A DNA stretch of 64,000 nt from Paludibacteraceae bacterium (lineage in GTDB: Bacteria; Bacteroidota; Bacteroidia; Bacteroidales; Paludibacteraceae), in contig JAFZKQ010000015.1 in assembly GCA_017553575.1 (NCBI GenBank), positions 1 through 64,000 of the forward strand, written 5' to 3'. Position numbers and translations under genes: made by a program. Each line of letters starts with the position of its first letter. The first letter of the stretch is position 1. Positions 17,990-27,426 of this stretch are shown here, piece by piece. The notes under the pieces were generated by a model, which worked only from the letters and a program-made list of their open reading frames with translations, searched no databases and had not been told where the DNA came from.

Positions 17990-20900
17990 ATGAGAAACAG
18001 GCATTATCTCAGTTCGATTCATTTGTCTAAAGGGCAAAAGAGAGCGAAGAAAAGTTTCGCAACGTTGTTCATCACAGCATTGATGTCAATTTTCTACACG
18101 GGAATGCAGGCTCAAACCGTTTCCGTCCTAAAAAACAATAAGGTCACCATCTCGACAAAAAGCATCGACGAGTGTTCTTCCATCCTTGAGGTGTCTCTAT
18201 CCTCTTTCGAAGACGAATACTACTTCGACTTTTACATCACAGAAGATGGGGAAAAATTGACATCCTCCGACATTCGATTCGAAGGGGAGGCCACAGTATT
18301 CCAATTCAACGAGCACAACAACATCAAATTCGAGTCGGGCTCCTATAACGGACGTCCAACGACTTACTATTTGAACACTCGAAACGGGAAACCATATACG
18401 TTCTCGTCCGAAAAGCCGTCAATGGACGACGCTTATGTGCGAATCAACGGAAAAACAACTATCAATGAGGGCGAAAATGTGAGCTTCACAAGCCTCGTAT
18501 GCCCTTCTGCCGACGACTGCACATACCAATGGTACGAAGACGGAACAGCCATAGAGGGAGCTACTTCCTCATCACTTTCCGACCATACTCCAAAAACGGC
18601 GAAAAGCACTTACAAACTGGAAGTCAGCAAAAACGGCAGCCTTTTCAAGAGTGCCACGGTTTCCATCCGAACTTTAGGCAAAAACAAACGATTCGAGATT
18701 ACGCCTTGGTGGGGTATCTCTTCTTCTAAATTCACGGAAATTGCAGGATATTGCAACTCGCTCTACATGGTAGAGATGACATTCAACGGCAACGAGCCTC
18801 AATTCGCCCTCTCAAGCGATGGTGAGATAGTCAGCGAACTCGGTTCCGAATCTTCAATAAAAGTCGAGAAGAAGATGGGAGACGATGGAACAGCTGGTTG
18901 GAAAATCACCAACAGCGACATGGACGGCAAGTCCCTCACGTTCTATATCGACGCAAGGACTACCCCTATGAAGCTGACCGACAAGATTGAAGAGAAAGAA
19001 TTCTTCGTGCCTTCCATCCAAATAACCAAAGGAAGCCATAAGGTGGAACGTGGAGAAGCCATCTCCTTCGGTTCAGACATCTGTAAGAGTTCATCAAGCG
19101 AATTGACCTACCAATGGCAATACAGCACGAACAATGGTACATCATGGACAGCCATCGATGGAGGAACGAGCAGCGAACTAACCGATTATGTTGTTCCAGC
19201 AGACGGAACACAAGTTCGTCTAGTCGTTTCTAACGGCAGTTTCTCAAATGCCTCTGACCCAATCACCATTATTTACGCTCCATCCGAAATTGCTATCGAG
19301 ATTGAGCCAGCAGAGAAAATCAACGAGACGGAATTTGAAGTGCCAGTACACGAAATCGTCAACATGAAGGTTATCGCAGAACGAATGAGCGATGCCGTCA
19401 TCAGCGTAAAGGTTAAGGATTTCTCTTCCAACACATGGAAAGACACCACGTTTGGCACAGGCGATGTTTGGACTTTCGTGCCTAAAGAAAACTTGGTTTA
19501 CAAAATCACAGCAGATGGTACACTCAACAATACAAATGAGAAAGGTTCTATCACACGTGAATTCATCCTTCGTATCATTTACAAGTGCGACAAGAATGCC
19601 GCAACTGACGTATTGTGGCACGATGACTTCGGAAGCTTTACCGACGCAAGCACTTACGTAACGAAGGATGTTGACGAAGTTGAGCAAACACACTCAGGTA
19701 GCGTCACAGACGAGAACGGTAATGTATGCAACATCAGCAACTACATGTCCGCTGATCCGAACTTCTTCGTAAAGCAACACAATTTTGCAGGATTGGATCC
19801 ACTCTTCGGCCCTTACAGCTCTGACAACTGTGCTTCTGACGGTTATCAGCACTATGCATGTTGGGAAGATTGTAACGGTATCCGTGTAGAGGACGGCTAC
19901 TACGCCATCCTATCCAACCCGAATACTAGTAACTGTGGTAGAGAAGACCGTGACTATTGGGACGGTGGCGACCACACCGGCAACACGAACGGAGGTATGC
20001 TTTTCGTGAACTGTAGTAACGACAGTAAAGGAGCCATCATCTACGAACGAGAATTGACCCTCAGCAACGAATGTGACAACGTTCAACTTTTGTTCTCTGC
20101 CTTCATCAGCAACGCTGCCGTTAAGGAAGGACAAAAGCCAGTGAATGTCCGTCTTGACATTCTCGACGAGAACAAGACTCTTGTCCACTCCGTTGCATCT
20201 GGCGATGTCATGCCACGTACGACAGGAGAGAAATGGTCAAACATGACATTCCAGTTCAAATCAACAGGAAAGAAGAAATACATCATCCAATTGACGAACA
20301 ACAATCCAGGTGGTGCAGCCAACTACGGTAACGATATTTTGTTGGACGACATCTCCATCACCATCTGCTACCCTAACGTCAAACTGATTGCAGACCTTGC
20401 AGACAAGACCAAGGACGTTATCGAGACTTGTCAATTGGACACGACCATCAAATTGTATGCCTTCAACGAAATAGGCATCAAGAACTACATTGATGAGCCA
20501 GTATACCTTTTCCAATACAAGAAAGCTGACAAACCAGATTCGCCATGGCAAGACATCGAAACAGCAGGAGAAGGCATCCACATGACTGACATCGACAACA
20601 TCGCAATAAAGTTGGATCGTGACGACGCACGCTTCTTCGGAACAACCAAGTTCAGAGCCATCGTAGCTTCCAGCAAAGAGGTTTTGACACAAATCATCGA
20701 AGAAGAAGACACGACAGGCAAGATTACGATGACAGTCGACTGCGACCACGTATATGCGATAGACTCGGCGTTCACCGTCATCTTCCACTACAGCGGTCCA
20801 ATGGGTCCAGACATCGATACAGCAGGCTGTATCAAAGAGGTCATGACCATCATCGGTGGATCCTCTGATAAACCTATGTTCAAATGGTTAAATGCAGAGG

Positions 20901-23900
20901 ACAGCACACTTATTTCCGAAGGAGAGAAATCTTTGACTTTCGATATCGATGGAACCAAAGACGATTACTACTACTTCTTCGTCGGAACCGAGGAATTAGG
21001 CTGTACAGACACTCAAAAAGTACACGTAAGGAAGAAAGAGAATGTTTGGTTCGACGCACCTAAGGAATTCGTAGTCTGCGAATTCGACTCGGCCGTGACC
21101 TTGACAGACATTGTCCTCAAAAACGGAGCTGCAGGTCTAAAGCCTACTTTCACTTGGGAACTTAACGGAGAGGTCGATGCCACTCAAACAGGAAGCAAAT
21201 TCAAGATTCCTGAGACGGCTCCATTGGAAGGAGACATCAAGGTAACAGGATCTGCAGAAGGCTTCTGTGACTCAACAAGAACGATTAAGTATACCATCCA
21301 CAAAAAGTACGAATTGAAACTTGACACGGATGTGGAAGACGATCGTTTGTGTTTCAACACAACCAACAACACAGTCAAATTGACCGCAACATTCAAGCCT
21401 GAGACTGCACGTCCAAACAAATTCTATTGGTATAACAATGGGGTATTTGTCGGAGAGAGTGACGGGCCTGAATACCAAATCAGCATCACGGAAAATGGCA
21501 AATACAAATTCACGGTGAAATCGACGGACGACATCTGCTACAAAGACACAGCAGATTCAAAAACGCCGGTCCAAGTAGACTCCATTTCCGCAAGCCGTTC
21601 CATGGACATGGAAGTCAAGACCGTTCCAGAGAACGCAATTATCTGTGAAGGCGAATCCATCCAATTCAACCTAAAAATAGGAAATGCGTTGGATGACAAA
21701 GATGCGACTTGGGAGTGTGACGATTTCGAGGGTGGAAAGAAAGAGACCAAGACAGAAAACTTCTTGAGCAGCGTAACCATCACGCCAACCAAGACTAATG
21801 ATTTCACAGAGAATCGAATAATGAGTGTCAAAATCTATGATGAGATCTGTGGTAAAGACATCAAGGTGAAGACCGAGTATGAGGTTCACAACAAAATCAA
21901 GCTTAGCATCGACCCTATCGACACCTATTGCTTAAGCGCAGGCGATAAGATCGACTTGACGGCTACTGTGATTTCTGGTGTTCCAACAAAGTATGTATGG
22001 TTGGAAGGAGAGACAAGACTCGACTCAACAGCGGACAACCAAGCGAAAATCACCATCAAGGAGGGTTCAAACAACTACTCCGTGATTGCAAGTGATGACG
22101 TATGTGAAAGCAAGACATCCGATGTCATGACGACGGAAGCCCGTCAACCAATCACAATTGACATCATGCCAAAGGATACCGTCTTCTGTGAAGGAACGAC
22201 AATCACTTTCCGTGCTACCATCGAAAATGCGTTGGACAAAGTGAACGTACCAGTTATCTGGTCTGGCGATGACCTCGCAAAAGACTCAACCATCAAGGGT
22301 GAGCGATGCACATTGACCCTCACGCCAGCCAAGAGCAACGTAAAGACTGAACAACGTAGCATCACCATCAGCACGGCCGATGAGGTCTGTGGTCAAGGTG
22401 GATTTGTGAAATCAGAAACGACCTACTCCATCCACAACAAGATGGACATTGCCATCGAGGCAGACCGTACCGACGGACTCTTCTGTTTGACAGACAAAGG
22501 TGGCAACGACCAAATCAATTTGAAGGTCAACGTGAAAGCAGGAGAGCCAACTCTTTACAATTGGTATAAAGACGAGCAAGCCCTAGGTTCTGCTCTCAAA
22601 GGCGACACGGCCTTGACGATTGGCGAAGGCTCCAACCAATACAAAGTCGTCGCAAGTGACGGCATTTGTAACGACACAAGTTCAGTCGTCTTCCCTATCA
22701 AGGCAAGACATCAATTGGGATTGGATTTGAATCCGAAGAATGCCAGCATCTGTGAAGGCGAAGAGATTAAATTGACGGCTACCCTTACCGATGTCTTAAA
22801 CGACGACATCACCGTATCTTGGGAAGGTGACGACATTGCCGAAGGTTCAACAACCTCAGGCAACCCATCCTCTTACACGGTGACTACGACCAAGACAGAC
22901 AACAAGAAACAAGTCGGAAAAGCAACCATTAAAGCAACAGACGCTGTCTGCCTCCGCGACACCGTGGTAAGCGTTGAATACAACGTCTTCATGAAGGTTG
23001 ACATTCAATTAGTCTCTGACATTGCAGGCGGCCGAATCTGTAAAAAAGATCCGAACAGCAGCAAGGCAACCCTTACCATCAAGGTCAAGAAGGGAGATCC
23101 AAACAGCTTCATCTGGAATGACGGAAAGATTTGCGCTGGCAACGACACCATAAGAACGATCGAATTGACAGAAGGAACCAACACCTTCTCTGTCAGTGCA
23201 ACCGACGATGTCTGCAACAAGAAAGATGTATCGGAAGCAATCGCCAACAACTCAATTGAGACACGCGAGCCAATCGAGGTCGATTTGTTCTTGGACAACA
23301 GTTTGGTCTGCATCGGAAACCAAATCAAGGCTACGGCATCCATCAAGAACAGCCACGAAGGAGCAACCTCCGTCATCAAGTGGTCTGACGGTCAGACAGT
23401 CAGCAACGCTTCAAACGGAGAGCATTCCGAGTCATTCACGCCAAGCGTAGGTTCTCAAAGCATCAACGTCAGCGTAGTAGATGCAAAATCCGACATCTGT
23501 CCTGCGACAGTAAAGGGTGCTGTCATCTCTGCTCAAGACTCACTCCGCTTGTTCATCACTCCTAGTCAAGAGACACTCTGTCAAAGGGCAGACACTACCC
23601 AATACATCAAGTTGACGGTAGGAATCAAGACAGGATGGCCAAGCAACGTGGTATGGTCTACTGGAGATACGACAAGAATCGACACAACAAACACGACTCA
23701 CATTCTCGTAGGTCCTAACACGAACACCGTTTATTGGGCATACGGAACTGACAACATCTGTAAGAACTCGGATAAGATTTACACAAAAGAGATCCAAGTT
23801 TCCAACAAACTCCAAGTGGAAGTGGAGATCGAGAAGCCAGAATTCCAAATGGGCGAAGAGGTCAACTTGATCGCAAACCTCTCTAACGACGAATACAACA

Positions 23901-24328
23901 CCATCAAATGGTACAACACGGAGACAGGCGAGTTCTTAGGCGAGACCAGCGACAATCGATTCACCTACCAACTCAAGGATGACGCTTACGGAATATTCAA
24001 ATTCGGCGTAGTAGTCGACAACATGTATTGTGGCGACATCACTTCAGGAAAGAGGAAGATTACCGTGGCTGACTACACTGAAGTTCCTAACATCATCACT
24101 CCATACAACAGCAATGGAAAGAACGATGTGTTCATGGGACCAAAAGATGGCAAGCCTGGTTACAAGGTAGAGATTTACAACCGTTACCAACAACTGATCT
24201 TCGAAGGTGACGAAGGTTGGGACGGCATCTACAGAGGCTATATGGCAGAGCCAGGAACCTATTTCTATAGAGTTCACATGAAAGATGGTCGCGTTTTCAA
24301 AGGAACGCTTGAAGTCGCTAAATTCTAA
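17990..24328 (+). CDS. giant T9SS type B cargo protein with tandem Ig-like modules
   Basis: Cell-surface or secreted adhesin-like protein of 2112 residues. A long-n-region signal peptide ends near MQAQ (about residue 42). Next come Ig-like domains (about 140-220 and 345-425; both have the TYQW core), a Cys-rich jelly-roll-like section around 540-790, and five tandem double modules of 181-189 residues starting near 1024, 1213, 1394, 1582 and 1768. Each module opens with a variant of ICEGExI and has a second half with a FxW/YxW core and DDxC. The final 85 residues (VPNIITPYNSNGKNDVF...TYFYRVHMKDG...) form the gliding-motility C-terminal domain that marks T9SS type B substrates. OmpA-like and PorP/SprF genes follow at 35 and 17 bases, the usual partners for tethering such cargo. 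No enzymatic motif was found. Confidence 0.88.
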   Translation: MRNRHYLSSIHLSKGQKRAKKSFATLFITALMSIFYTGMQAQTVSVLKNNKVTISTKSIDECSSILEVSLSSFEDEYYFDFYITEDGEKLTSSDIRFEGEATVFQFNEHNNIKFESGSYNGRPTTYYLNTRNGKPYTFSSEKPSMDDAYVRINGKTTINEGENVSFTSLVCPSADDCTYQWYEDGTAIEGATSSSLSDHTPKTAKSTYKLEVSKNGSLFKSATVSIRTLGKNKRFEITPWWGISSSKFTEIAGYCNSLYMVEMTFNGNEPQFALSSDGEIVSELGSESSIKVEKKMGDDGTAGWKITNSDMDGKSLTFYIDARTTPMKLTDKIEEKEFFVPSIQITKGSHKVERGEAISFGSDICKSSSSELTYQWQYSTNNGTSWTAIDGGTSSELTDYVVPADGTQVRLVVSNGSFSNASDPITIIYAPSEIAIEIEPAEKINETEFEVPVHEIVNMKVIAERMSDAVISVKVKDFSSNTWKDTTFGTGDVWTFVPKENLVYKITADGTLNNTNEKGSITREFILRIIYKCDKNAATDVLWHDDFGSFTDASTYVTKDVDEVEQTHSGSVTDENGNVCNISNYMSADPNFFVKQHNFAGLDPLFGPYSSDNCASDGYQHYACWEDCNGIRVEDGYYAILSNPNTSNCGREDRDYWDGGDHTGNTNGGMLFVNCSNDSKGAIIYERELTLSNECDNVQLLFSAFISNAAVKEGQKPVNVRLDILDENKTLVHSVASGDVMPRTTGEKWSNMTFQFKSTGKKKYIIQLTNNNPGGAANYGNDILLDDISITICYPNVKLIADLADKTKDVIETCQLDTTIKLYAFNEIGIKNYIDEPVYLFQYKKADKPDSPWQDIETAGEGIHMTDIDNIAIKLDRDDARFFGTTKFRAIVASSKEVLTQIIEEEDTTGKITMTVDCDHVYAIDSAFTVIFHYSGPMGPDIDTAGCIKEVMTIIGGSSDKPMFKWLNAEDSTLISEGEKSLTFDIDGTKDDYYYFFVGTEELGCTDTQKVHVRKKENVWFDAPKEFVVCEFDSAVTLTDIVLKNGAAGLKPTFTWELNGEVDATQTGSKFKIPETAPLEGDIKVTGSAEGFCDSTRTIKYTIHKKYELKLDTDVEDDRLCFNTTNNTVKLTATFKPETARPNKFYWYNNGVFVGESDGPEYQISITENGKYKFTVKSTDDICYKDTADSKTPVQVDSISASRSMDMEVKTVPENAIICEGESIQFNLKIGNALDDKDATWECDDFEGGKKETKTENFLSSVTITPTKTNDFTENRIMSVKIYDEICGKDIKVKTEYEVHNKIKLSIDPIDTYCLSAGDKIDLTATVISGVPTKYVWLEGETRLDSTADNQAKITIKEGSNNYSVIASDDVCESKTSDVMTTEARQPITIDIMPKDTVFCEGTTITFRATIENALDKVNVPVIWSGDDLAKDSTIKGERCTLTLTPAKSNVKTEQRSITISTADEVCGQGGFVKSETTYSIHNKMDIAIEADRTDGLFCLTDKGGNDQINLKVNVKAGEPTLYNWYKDEQALGSALKGDTALTIGEGSNQYKVVASDGICNDTSSVVFPIKARHQLGLDLNPKNASICEGEEIKLTATLTDVLNDDITVSWEGDDIAEGSTTSGNPSSYTVTTTKTDNKKQVGKATIKATDAVCLRDTVVSVEYNVFMKVDIQLVSDIAGGRICKKDPNSSKATLTIKVKKGDPNSFIWNDGKICAGNDTIRTIELTEGTNTFSVSATDDVCNKKDVSEAIANNSIETREPIEVDLFLDNSLVCIGNQIKATASIKNSHEGATSVIKWSDGQTVSNASNGEHSESFTPSVGSQSINVSVVDAKSDICPATVKGAVISAQDSLRLFITPSQETLCQRADTTQYIKLTVGIKTGWPSNVVWSTGDTTRIDTTNTTHILVGPNTNTVYWAYGTDNICKNSDKIYTKEIQVSNKLQVEVEIEKPEFQMGEEVNLIANLSNDEYNTIKWYNTETGEFLGETSDNRFTYQLKDDAYGIFKFGVVVDNMYCGDITSGKRKITVADYTEVPNIITPYNSNGKNDVFMGPKDGKPGYKVEIYNRYQQLIFEGDEGWDGIYRGYMAEPGTYFYRVHMKDGRVFKGTLEVAKF

Positions 24329-24363
24329 AAAAAGAATAAGGAATCCATGTAAATAAAAGAAAC

Positions 24364-25656
24364 ATGAGAAAATTAATTTATATCGTGATGATGATTGCGT
24401 TGATTCATAACATCAACGCCTCTGAAGACAAGTTCAGCGAGGGAAAATTTGAATTCATCTCGTCTAACAAGAACACGAGAGCAGAAGAATGTCCAATGTC
24501 CCCTTACCGCAAAGGATCCATCGTATTCTTCAGAAACGACACCGCATATATGTTCTATCCAAGAATGGACTTGGAATTGGATACCCCTATCGTATGCACC
24601 GAACTGATGGGATTGGACATCCAAGGAACTTTTGCTTACGACAAGAACGCCAACAAACTCTACTTCTCCAAAAACGACGGAGCAGGGAATTATGAATTGT
24701 ACGAGGCAAGTTATTCCGGCAACAGATGGATTGACGTGAAGAAACTGAAGATCAAAGGTGTGATGCCAAGCAAAATGGTCATCAAAGGTTCCTCCCTCGC
24801 CGCAGGACGTTGGAACCACACGGTAAGAGGTACGACAGGATTCTTTAACCCTTCTATCGGAAGAGGTGGAAAGCGACTCTACTTCTCGGGAACCTTCTTG
24901 GCAGGAAAAGGAAATAGAGACCTTTGGTATATTGATGCCGAAAGCGACGGACTTTGGAGCCGTCCGAAGAGTCTCGGAGACTCCATCAACACGGAAGCGA
25001 AAGAGGACTTCGCCTATGTTGTCGGAGATACGGCTCTCTACTTTGCATCCACGAAAGAGGGTGGTTTCGGTGACATGGATATCTACGTATCCCACAAAAG
25101 CCGTAAAGACACCGTATGGGGTGCTCCTGAAAACTTAGGAGACCACATCAACTCCTCCGCTTCCGACTACAACGTAGCATTCAACAAAGTTTCCGCCTAC
25201 TTCATCTCCAACAGAGCAAGCGGCAAAGGAAGGGCCGACATCTATCGCCCTATCTGGATCCACCCTGCCAGAGAGAAAGAGTTGGTTGCGAACATGACCA
25301 TAGAGGAGCCTAAGGGATTCAATTGGGTACTCTTCTTCTTCGACTTCAACATGACCTCCATGAAACCAGAATATGAGGCCCAAGTAGACGAGTTGGTCTC
25401 TGCCATGAAGGAGTTCCCTGGAGGAAGATTTGAGATCAGCGGACACACCGACTCACGTGGTTCTGAAGACTACAACAAGAAACTCTCCCAGAAACGTGCC
25501 GAATACATCAAAGACATGTTGTCGAAGAGAGGCATCCCATTCGAGAATTTGATTGCGGTGGGACGAGGCATGAGCGAGCCTGTCATTCCTGATGCAAAAG
25601 AGGAGGCAGAGCACGAGCAGAACAGACGTGTAGACATCAAGATTATTAACGAATAA
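24364..25656 (+). CDS. OmpA-family protein with PD40-type repeats
   Basis: Likely periplasmic or outer-membrane protein that binds peptidoglycan and links the T9SS cargo or PorP partner to the wall. In 430 residues: a signal peptide (about 1-20), a WD40-like beta-propeller section with PD40 patterns (FNPSIGRGGKRLYFSGTF and ALYFASTKEGGFGDMDIY, about 155-300), and a C-terminal OmpA domain from FDFNMTSMKP (Phe326) through SGHTDSRGSEDYNKKLSQKR to NRRVDIKI. The Asp/Arg pair of the diaminopimelate-binding pocket is present in the GHTDSRG and NRRVDI motifs. No lipobox Cys is seen, unlike PorE of Porphyromonas, so anchoring may rely on partners. Sits between the adhesin and PorP genes in one operon. 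Confidence 0.87.
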   Translation: MRKLIYIVMMIALIHNINASEDKFSEGKFEFISSNKNTRAEECPMSPYRKGSIVFFRNDTAYMFYPRMDLELDTPIVCTELMGLDIQGTFAYDKNANKLYFSKNDGAGNYELYEASYSGNRWIDVKKLKIKGVMPSKMVIKGSSLAAGRWNHTVRGTTGFFNPSIGRGGKRLYFSGTFLAGKGNRDLWYIDAESDGLWSRPKSLGDSINTEAKEDFAYVVGDTALYFASTKEGGFGDMDIYVSHKSRKDTVWGAPENLGDHINSSASDYNVAFNKVSAYFISNRASGKGRADIYRPIWIHPAREKELVANMTIEEPKGFNWVLFFFDFNMTSMKPEYEAQVDELVSAMKEFPGGRFEISGHTDSRGSEDYNKKLSQKRAEYIKDMLSKRGIPFENLIAVGRGMSEPVIPDAKEEAEHEQNRRVDIKIINE

Positions 25657-25673
25657 CAAGAGGAGACTGCATA

Positions 25674-26597
25674 ATGAAAAGAATACTGGCACTTATTTGC
25701 CTTATGATGATGGGAGTTGCCACACAAGCGCAACAAGATTTGCTTTTGTCTCAACAATTCTATTCCCGTATCAACAAGAACCCTGCGGGAACAGGTAACG
25801 TGCCCGATTACGACTTTTTCCTATTGGGGCATTACCAATACATTGACGTAAAAGATGCGCCAAAGTCACTCGTATTCAACTTCCAATCATTCATGGAACA
25901 ATACAATTCCGGTATCGGCTTCTCCCTCTCCTACGACAATATGGGTGTGGCAAAGAGCACGACCAACGCAAAAGCCGTATATGCTTATAGCTTGAAATTA
26001 AACGAGACCGCACTTCTCTCCTTCGGTCTGTCAGCAGGTATTCAATACGGCTATTTCAATGCAGCGGAATACACCTATGAAGATTACTCCGAGGTGACGG
26101 ACGGTGAGGCTCCAAACGAGAAGATGACCAAGCTGAATCCTGACTTCGACTTCGGTTTCGAGTTCTCTACGCCAAGATTCCTATTCGGTGCATCTGTCAC
26201 CCACTTGAATAACAACGAATCAACTACGCTCACAGCAGGCCGGCACTTCTATGCCTACACCCGCTATATGTTCACGTTGAACGACACTTGGGATGTTGCA
26301 CCAGCACTCGTCTATATGCACAAAGATTTGATTGACGTGACGGAGTTGAGTGCGACAGCCTTCTACAACAGATTCATCTGGGGAGGCTTGACCTACCATC
26401 CAGACATCAATTCCAGTTTTGAGTCCAACCCTGTGGCCGTATCCTTGGGCGTTGAATACCGTTCTTTCCGTCTAGGCTATGTATTTGACTATGCATTCGG
26501 AAAAGTATCGAGACTCTCTGGAACTTCTCACGAACTGATGTTCTCCTACTCTTTGGAGAACAAGCGCAAATCAGTTGTTTACGAGAAATTCGAATAA
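25674..26597 (+). CDS. PorP/SprF-family T9SS membrane protein
   Basis: Outer-membrane barrel of the PorP/SprF family. Members are encoded beside type B cargo and help secrete it or hold it on the cell surface. The 307 residues start with a signal peptide ending TQAQQD, followed at once by the family opening LLLSQQFYSRINKNPAGTG. The remainder alternates in the way of transmembrane beta-strands: SGIGFSLSYDNMG, AVYAYSLKLNETALLSFGLS, FLFGASVTHLNNNES and VAVSLGVEYRSFRLGYVFDY. Last gene of the three-gene unit, 17 bases after the OmpA-like gene, with a strong terminator behind. The pairing with the giant adhesin suggests that this copy is dedicated to it rather than being the core PorP. Confidence 0.9.
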   Translation: MKRILALICLMMMGVATQAQQDLLLSQQFYSRINKNPAGTGNVPDYDFFLLGHYQYIDVKDAPKSLVFNFQSFMEQYNSGIGFSLSYDNMGVAKSTTNAKAVYAYSLKLNETALLSFGLSAGIQYGYFNAAEYTYEDYSEVTDGEAPNEKMTKLNPDFDFGFEFSTPRFLFGASVTHLNNNESTTLTAGRHFYAYTRYMFTLNDTWDVAPALVYMHKDLIDVTELSATAFYNRFIWGGLTYHPDINSSFESNPVAVSLGVEYRSFRLGYVFDYAFGKVSRLSGTSHELMFSYSLENKRKSVVYEKFE

Positions 26598-26619
26598 GCA
26601 CAACTTACAAGAAAATCAT

Positions 26620-26660
26620 AAAGGTGGTAAATGGAGCTTCATTTACCACCTTTTCTTTTT
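26620..26660 (+). terminator. terminator of the adhesin operon
   Basis: Perfect 14-nt arms at 26620-26633 (AAAGGTGGTAAATG) and 26640-26653, 6-nt loop GAGCTT, then T-rich sequence. Confidence 0.92.
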
Positions 26661-26760
26661 TAACGTCCCTTTCAATGAACATTTCCCTGAACATTTGCGG
26701 AAAGAGGAGAAATGCGAATACATTCCCTCGGAATGTGTAACGAGACAGGCACCGAGGTGC

Positions 26761-26905
26761 TACCTTTGTATCAAAGAAAGGACAACGGCTAACGTTGTTG
26801 GTCACTATCAAGTATAAATGTTTACAATTGCCTTTAATCGTCTATCTGAGAAGAAGAGTAAGGGGGGAGACAAAGTCCGAAAGGAACGTCTCCCTTTCTT
26901 ATTTT
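26761..26905 (+). ncRNA. candidate small RNA 1
   Basis: A compact transcription unit without a protein frame. It has the -7 element TACCTTTG (26761-26768), a hairpin ACAACG-GCTAA-CGTTGT (26782-26798), the core GGTCACTAT (26800-26808) followed by AAGTATAAATGTTT (26810-26823), and a terminator pairing 26865-26871 with 26888-26894 (GGGAGAC) closed inside by TCC-GAAA-GGA and followed by a T-rich tract. The predicted RNA is about 130 nt, from near 26775. The same order of parts recurs in candidate 2. No known RNA family is recognised from memory. It might alternatively be an attenuated leader of lost genes. Confidence 0.55.
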
Positions 26906-27221
26906 TGAGTGAAGCCAACGAATAATGAGCCATATAAAATCCCCAAAAACGACAGAGCGAGAAATCACCCATTTTACAAGCGAAATCACCCCACAATAAG
27001 AGCAAAAAAACAAGTGAACAAGTCATTTTTCTCCTTCACACGAATGTTTTTCTCCTTTTAGTCCCCAATGCGGCAAAATGCCCATTTCATCGAAAAAAGA
27101 GATTTCATTCAACCGAAAACCAAGCAGAAAAAAAGATTAACATTCCACTTAACAATAGAGGAAAAAAGGAAGATGTTAAGCATTTAAATCAACTTGTGAA
27201 TCCCAACAAGAGAAAGCCCAA
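26906..27221. other. AT-rich spacer between the two candidate small RNAs
   Basis: About 316 bases, rich in A-runs, with no open frame that resembles a protein and no strong hairpin. I see nothing further here. Confidence 0.4.
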
Positions 27222-27375
27222 TACATTTGCAATGAAAGAAGGACGATAGCAATCGTCATTCGGTCACTATTCAAATATAAGTGTTTTATGGTTCAAACAT
27301 CTATCGGAAATCGATCTAATTAACCCAAACCGACAAAATCTACTCAAAGGGGACCATTGGGTTCCCTTTTTTTAT
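27222..27375 (+). ncRNA. candidate small RNA 2
   Basis: Built like candidate 1. The -7 element is TACATTTG (27222-27229), followed by the hairpin GACGAT-AGCA-ATCGTC (27242-27257), the core CGGTCACTAT (27261-27270) and AAATATAAGTGTTTT (27273-27287). A terminator has arms AAGGGGACC (27347-27355) and GGTTCCCTT (27360-27368) with one G-U pair, ending in TTTTTTT. The stretch between the -7 element and the hairpin also aligns with candidate 1 (both carry GAAAG or AAAGAAAGGAC-like sequence ending GGAC). Changes in the hairpin stem keep pairing, which favours selection on RNA structure. Predicted RNA about 140 nt. Confidence 0.55.
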
Positions 27376-27403
27376 TGTTTTGAAAAAATCTTCCTTATAT
27401 TTG
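27375..27403 (+). promoter_or_regulatory. promoter of the AraC-type regulator gene
   Basis: TTG at 27375-27377, 18 bases, then TATATTTG at 27396-27403 (exact -7 consensus), 23 bases before the ATG. The gene is therefore likely transcribed separately from the small-RNA unit just upstream. Confidence 0.6.
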
Positions 27404-27426
27404 TAACGAAAACATAGAATAGGGAA

